The notes beneath the pieces are model-generated. The model was not told the DNA's origin and searched no databases. It was given only the letters and a program-made list of their open reading frames with translations. Below are positions 6,142-8,570 of a DNA stretch of 8,570 nt, in pieces (the first letter of the stretch is position 1; the number at the start of each line of letters is the position of its first letter). Origin of the DNA: a bacterium (GTDB lineage Bacteria; Armatimonadota; Chthonomonadetes; Chthonomonadales; Chthonomonadaceae); the NCBI GenBank assembly GCA_021805405.1, contig JAJZFK010000353.1, positions 1-8,570 of the forward strand, written 5' to 3'. The translations under genes and the position numbers were made by a program.

Positions 6142-6743
6142 CATTGCCTGAGTTGCCAAATCAGCTAGAAGTTTTGGCAAGGGTTCTTGCCTACAAAAGC
6201 TACCTGTTGTTCCCACAAGGAAGATGCGAAATAGAAGACCTATATCAGGAAGCACGGCTGTCTGCGCTAGAAGCCTACACTACATTCGATCCAAGCAAGC
6301 GTGCTAATATCATAACCTATGCGTACCGTGTGATTAAGTCCGACTTGTCTAACTTGTTAACCAACGAAACAAGGCAGAAGCGAAACGGTCGTGCAGTAGA
6401 CATCAGGTTAGATGAAATGTGGGAACACAACCCATTACTAGAGAACAAGGATGCACGATTTGAATATGCGCTGATAAACAAGCTATATTGCGAGCAACTT
6501 GTAGAAGATATGAATATCAGCGACGACTTGTACAAATGGGGCATTCTAGTCAATAATGGGTACACGCAATGGGATGCTGATCTAATCTTGGGCAAAAAGA
6601 AAGGATGGGGCGGCAGAGAGTGTGATTTGACCAGGCAACGTTACAAACGAAAAAGACTAAAAGCACTGCAGCAAGAACAGCACAGGTTGGAGATGAAGAG
6701 AAGGGCTGCAGTTAGACAGCAACAAGGTAACAACAAATCATGA
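6138..6743 (+). CDS. Sigma-70-like transcription factor, second copy
   Basis: The 201-aa protein starts at an ATG that overlaps the lipoprotein stop (ATGA), with no strong ribosome site, so it is probably translated by coupling. Residues 33-40 (EDLYQEAR) and AYTTFDPS (46-53), then ITYAYRVIKSDLSNLL (59-74), match sigma region 2 better than the first copy does. The second half has no obvious region 4 helix-turn-helix; instead there is a central segment with many acidic and aromatic residues and a long, very basic C-terminal helix (about 150-200, rich in Lys, Arg and Gln) that could bind nucleic acid. The DLxQEAR core is shared with the protein encoded at 5035-5511, but elsewhere the two are divergent. 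It may be a phage sigma or a sigma-derived regulator acting with or against the first copy. Confidence 0.6.
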   Translation: MTLPELPNQLEVLARVLAYKSYLLFPQGRCEIEDLYQEARLSALEAYTTFDPSKRANIITYAYRVIKSDLSNLLTNETRQKRNGRAVDIRLDEMWEHNPLLENKDARFEYALINKLYCEQLVEDMNISDDLYKWGILVNNGYTQWDADLILGKKKGWGGRECDLTRQRYKRKRLKALQQEQHRLEMKRRAAVRQQQGNNKS

Positions 6744-6994
6744 GAAAGCCGAAGGTTTCCTACGCAACAGGTTTAGACTTGACGTTTGTACCGACTGATA
6801 CACTACTCAAGGAACTCGCCAATAGGAGCCGAGCCGCAATCGGCATATTGATAATCCAAGATAACAACAATTGTATTCCATATGTTCTGAAAAACGCGTA
6901 CTCGTGGGAGATTGCAGGGCTGCTCGATATGCTTGAGATGCAGCTTGCAGATTCACAAGTAGAAGACGACGGAGAGACAGCAAGTGAAAAATAA
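6740..6994 (+). CDS. Small hypothetical protein
   Basis: The gene encodes 84 aa and starts at an ATG overlapping the preceding stop (ATGA). It has a basic N-terminus (MRKPK), a central IGILIIQDNNN strand, a helix (WEIAGLLDMLEMQLAD near 54-69) and an acidic tail. I do not recognise a family. There is no membrane segment. Only a weak upstream purine run is present, so coupling to the sigma-like gene before it is likely. It overlaps the next gene by 11 bases. A role as a small partner or anti-sigma of the neighbouring sigma-like protein is possible but unsupported by any motif. Confidence 0.65.
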   Translation: MRKPKVSYATGLDLTFVPTDTLLKELANRSRAAIGILIIQDNNNCIPYVLKNAYSWEIAGLLDMLEMQLADSQVEDDGETASEK

Positions 6995-7220
6995 TTACCT
7001 GACTGAGTATGAGGGGGGATTGGCATCTGCTGCTTGTGTTCTATCGCTAGGCCTTGCTGGCGTTGCTGCTTACGAAGCCTACGCTCTGTACACCAAGAAG
7101 GTACCGCCCATAACAAGCATCGTAAGGAACAAAATATCAGAAGCGCCCAATGATGCAGTCGTTGTAACCGGGTTTTTTGGCATCTTGTCCGGTTGGCTTA
7201 TCGGACATTTGGGTAAATAA
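6984..7220 (+). CDS. Small two-membrane-segment protein, holin candidate
   Basis: The GTG start at 6984 has GGAGAG (6971-6976) seven bases upstream. The 78-aa product has two hydrophobic segments, about residues 12-35 (GLASAACVLSLGLAGVAAYE) and 59-76 (VVTGFFGILSGWLIGHLG), separated by a polar loop with KKVPPITSIVRNK. Short charged N-terminus, two membrane segments and a short tail fit a class II holin. Phage proteins with a 'P-x-I-S-x-I-V' loop followed by a Gly-rich last membrane helix are known near lysis or tail genes, though usually uncharacterised. It lies about 2 kb downstream of the lysozyme gene, in the same gene chain. It could instead be a virion or superinfection membrane protein. 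Confidence 0.6.
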   Translation: MKNNYLTEYEGGLASAACVLSLGLAGVAAYEAYALYTKKVPPITSIVRNKISEAPNDAVVVTGFFGILSGWLIGHLGK

Positions 7221-7251
7221 GAATTGTAATGAAACCGACTGGAGGTGTCAG

Positions 7252-7593
7252 ATGGCAGGTAACAGCAACGCTCAAGTTGTCACATTTGTAAACGATGAAT
7301 TGCGACCAACTGTAGACCAGCTAGGAGGCGCTCTTGAGAGCCTTAAAAAGCTAGTCCTGATTTGGCCAGGTCTAAGCGCACTTGTACCCGCCACCACCGA
7401 TCCAATCCTTGATGGCAGTCAGACAGATGGCAGGCCGATCTGGACGAATGCTGGCGTCATCTCGTTCATGACAGTGGCTGCGGCCATGATCGAACTTGTT
7501 GAGACCGGAGTATCAGCGTTTCCTGCGTTAACTGGAAACCAACTGGAAGAGTCTGTCATGACTGAAATCGTAAACGCGAAACCGGCCTTTTAG
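7252..7593 (+). CDS. Hypothetical phage protein upstream of spike gene
   Basis: ATG 7252 is chosen because GGAGGTG (7241-7247) lies just upstream; the longer open frame beginning at 7177 would overlap the previous gene and lacks such a site. The 113-aa product starts with AQVVTFVNDELRPTVDQLGG, similar to short phage proteins with a 'F-x-N-x-x-R-P-x-x-D' N-terminal helix encoded beside tail or spike genes. It continues with a hydrophobic helix (about 31-46), an ILDGSQTDGRPIWT segment (52-65) and a long helix with Met and Ala residues. There is no signal peptide. A virion or tail accessory role is inferred from context only. Confidence 0.65.
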   Translation: MAGNSNAQVVTFVNDELRPTVDQLGGALESLKKLVLIWPGLSALVPATTDPILDGSQTDGRPIWTNAGVISFMTVAAAMIELVETGVSAFPALTGNQLEESVMTEIVNAKPAF

Positions 7594-7596
7594 TAA

Positions 7597-8570
7597 ATGG
7601 CGATAACGACACAAGGCGTATTTGAAATAAGAACCACTGGCAGCGATGCTAACGGTGGTGTGTTCGACGTAGGCGTGACAGGGCACGGCACTGACTACAG
7701 TCAGCAGAATGCTGCGCAGTTAACCGTCGCCGACGTCGTTACCAATTCTACAACCACTGTTACAAGCGCTACGGGCGGTTTTACGGCCGCCATGATAGGC
7801 AATGGCATAAATATCGCCGGGACAATTTATGTCATCACAGCGGTCGCTACAACGAACAGCATTACAGTTGACAGGGCTACGGGCACGGGCACGGCACAAG
7901 CTGCCAGTGTGGGCGGTGCGTTAGCATCACCCGGTTACTGGAGCGGCCAATGCGTAGCTAATAACACAGCATGGATAATGGCCGGTACGTACACCATAAG
8001 TTCATCAACGTCTAAGGTGTCAGGTGGATTAGTAGTATCCCCGAACTACGCTTGCACCCTAATAGGTTACACAGCGACCCGTGGGGATGCTCCTTTGCCG
8101 GGTTCTGGAAACCAGCCGCTCATAACTAGCACATTAACGGGATCGATATTTCTTGTTACCATAATGCTAGGAACGCTGAAGAACGTCGCAGTAACTGGCA
8201 CATCAAACTTGGTGCAGCAATGCGCGTGCTACGAATGCACGTTTACCTGCAACACAATAACGGCAGGGCAATACGGGCTTACTGGTGGTCAAGCATTCGG
8301 GTGTATTTCAAACGGTACCGGCGGCGGATTTTCAAACTCTCAATGTGTGGGATGTTACTCGTACGGGATAACACTTGCTAATTCAATAAACTTCTCAGGC
8401 GGCTCTTCAACCTCATGTATTGCTAGTGGTGGCGCGTATGGTTTCTTGAGTTCTAGCGCGTCTGACTGTGTTGCCTACCAATGTACCATTGATGGCTTTC
8501 ACATTGGCGGTTATGGTGTTTCATTTGCCAACTGTTACGCAGAAGCATGCGGGGGACATGGTTTCAACAT
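7597..8570 (+). CDS. Beta-helix tail spike or receptor-binding protein, 3' truncated
   Basis: The frame opens at ATG 7597, three bases after the preceding stop, and stays open for 324 codons to the window end. No clear ribosome site is seen, so coupling is likely. The N-terminus (FEIRTTGSDANGGVFD, then GTDYSQQNAAQLT near residues 32-44) and a following ATGGFTAAMIGNGINI strand (59-74) match N-terminal domains found on phage and metagenomic parallel beta-helix structural proteins. From about residue 190 there are short repeats ending in Gly-aromatic or Gly-Phe, at about 17-22 residues each, as in a right-handed beta-helix. At least 12 cysteines lie between residues 209 and 318, including paired C-x4-C at 291/296 and 313/318, exactly 22 residues apart. 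Probably a tail spike, fibre or head-fibre that touches host surface glycan; an enzymatic site cannot be judged. Confidence 0.75.
   Translation, partial: MAITTQGVFEIRTTGSDANGGVFDVGVTGHGTDYSQQNAAQLTVADVVTNSTTTVTSATGGFTAAMIGNGINIAGTIYVITAVATTNSITVDRATGTGTAQAASVGGALASPGYWSGQCVANNTAWIMAGTYTISSSTSKVSGGLVVSPNYACTLIGYTATRGDAPLPGSGNQPLITSTLTGSIFLVTIMLGTLKNVAVTGTSNLVQQCACYECTFTCNTITAGQYGLTGGQAFGCISNGTGGGFSNSQCVGCYSYGITLANSINFSGGSSTSCIASGGAYGFLSSSASDCVAYQCTIDGFHIGGYGVSFANCYAEACGGHGFN

Noticed and set aside
5758..6255. Minus-strand 165-aa open frame across two genes
   Set aside because: It crosses the lipoprotein/sigma-like junction antisense, has no recognisable domain and opposes the direction of every supported gene.
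7177..7251. Upstream extension of the 113-aa gene
   Set aside because: The extension overlaps the preceding membrane-protein gene in another frame and has no ribosome site, whereas ATG 7252 follows GGAGGTG directly.
7880..7905. Tandem GGGCAC-like repeat as a regulatory repeat
   Set aside because: It encodes a Thr-Gly-Thr-Gly-Thr stretch in a low-complexity linker of the beta-helix protein, and two imperfect units are explained by protein composition.

Overview
The window is a piece of a tailed, dsDNA bacteriophage (or prophage) genome. All credible genes lie on the + strand, are tightly packed, and use strong Shine-Dalgarno sites with ATG, TTG or GTG starts, so the host is a bacterium. No tRNA, transposase, integrase or CRISPR array is visible. 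The host cannot be named. A candidate lipobox protein and an i-spanin-like protein mildly favour a diderm (Gram-negative type) host, but this is inference.

Region 1 (1-3224) is the head-assembly block. It holds the 3' part of a capsid maturation protease fused to an acidic, coiled-coil scaffold, with a probable nested in-frame scaffold start at 378. A beta-rich decoration-type protein, the major capsid protein and a 100-aa protein of unknown role follow. The three stop/start junctions after the protease, decoration and capsid genes share one design, in which the stop codon is the first part of the next ribosome site (TAAGGAG). A 12-bp perfect inverted repeat sits just inside the gene after the capsid gene, and a GNRA-loop hairpin (3232-3259) closes the block.

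Region 2 (3282-3920) has two small proteins, each with one N-terminal membrane segment; the first is coiled-coil and i-spanin-like. It ends in a clear rho-independent terminator. The terminator's 3' arm can also pair with the ribosome site of the next gene.

Region 3 (3931-7220) is a chain of mostly overlapping genes: a single-HKD phospholipase D-family nuclease, a GH25 lysozyme (the probable endolysin), a sigma-70-like protein, a candidate lipoprotein, a second sigma-70-like protein, an 84-aa unknown and a 78-aa protein with two membrane segments (candidate holin). Interleaving two divergent sigma-like proteins with lysis and envelope genes is the most unusual aspect of the window. It could be a late-gene or lysis-timing switch, but this is inference.

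Region 4 (7252-8570) starts the next structural block: a 113-aa unknown protein, then the N-terminal 324 residues of a cysteine-rich right-handed beta-helix protein, probably a tail spike, fibre or receptor-binding component, cut by the window end. Head-tail connector, tail tube and tape-measure genes are not found between the capsid and spike genes, so either they lie elsewhere or the virus has a podovirus-like or non-standard gene order.
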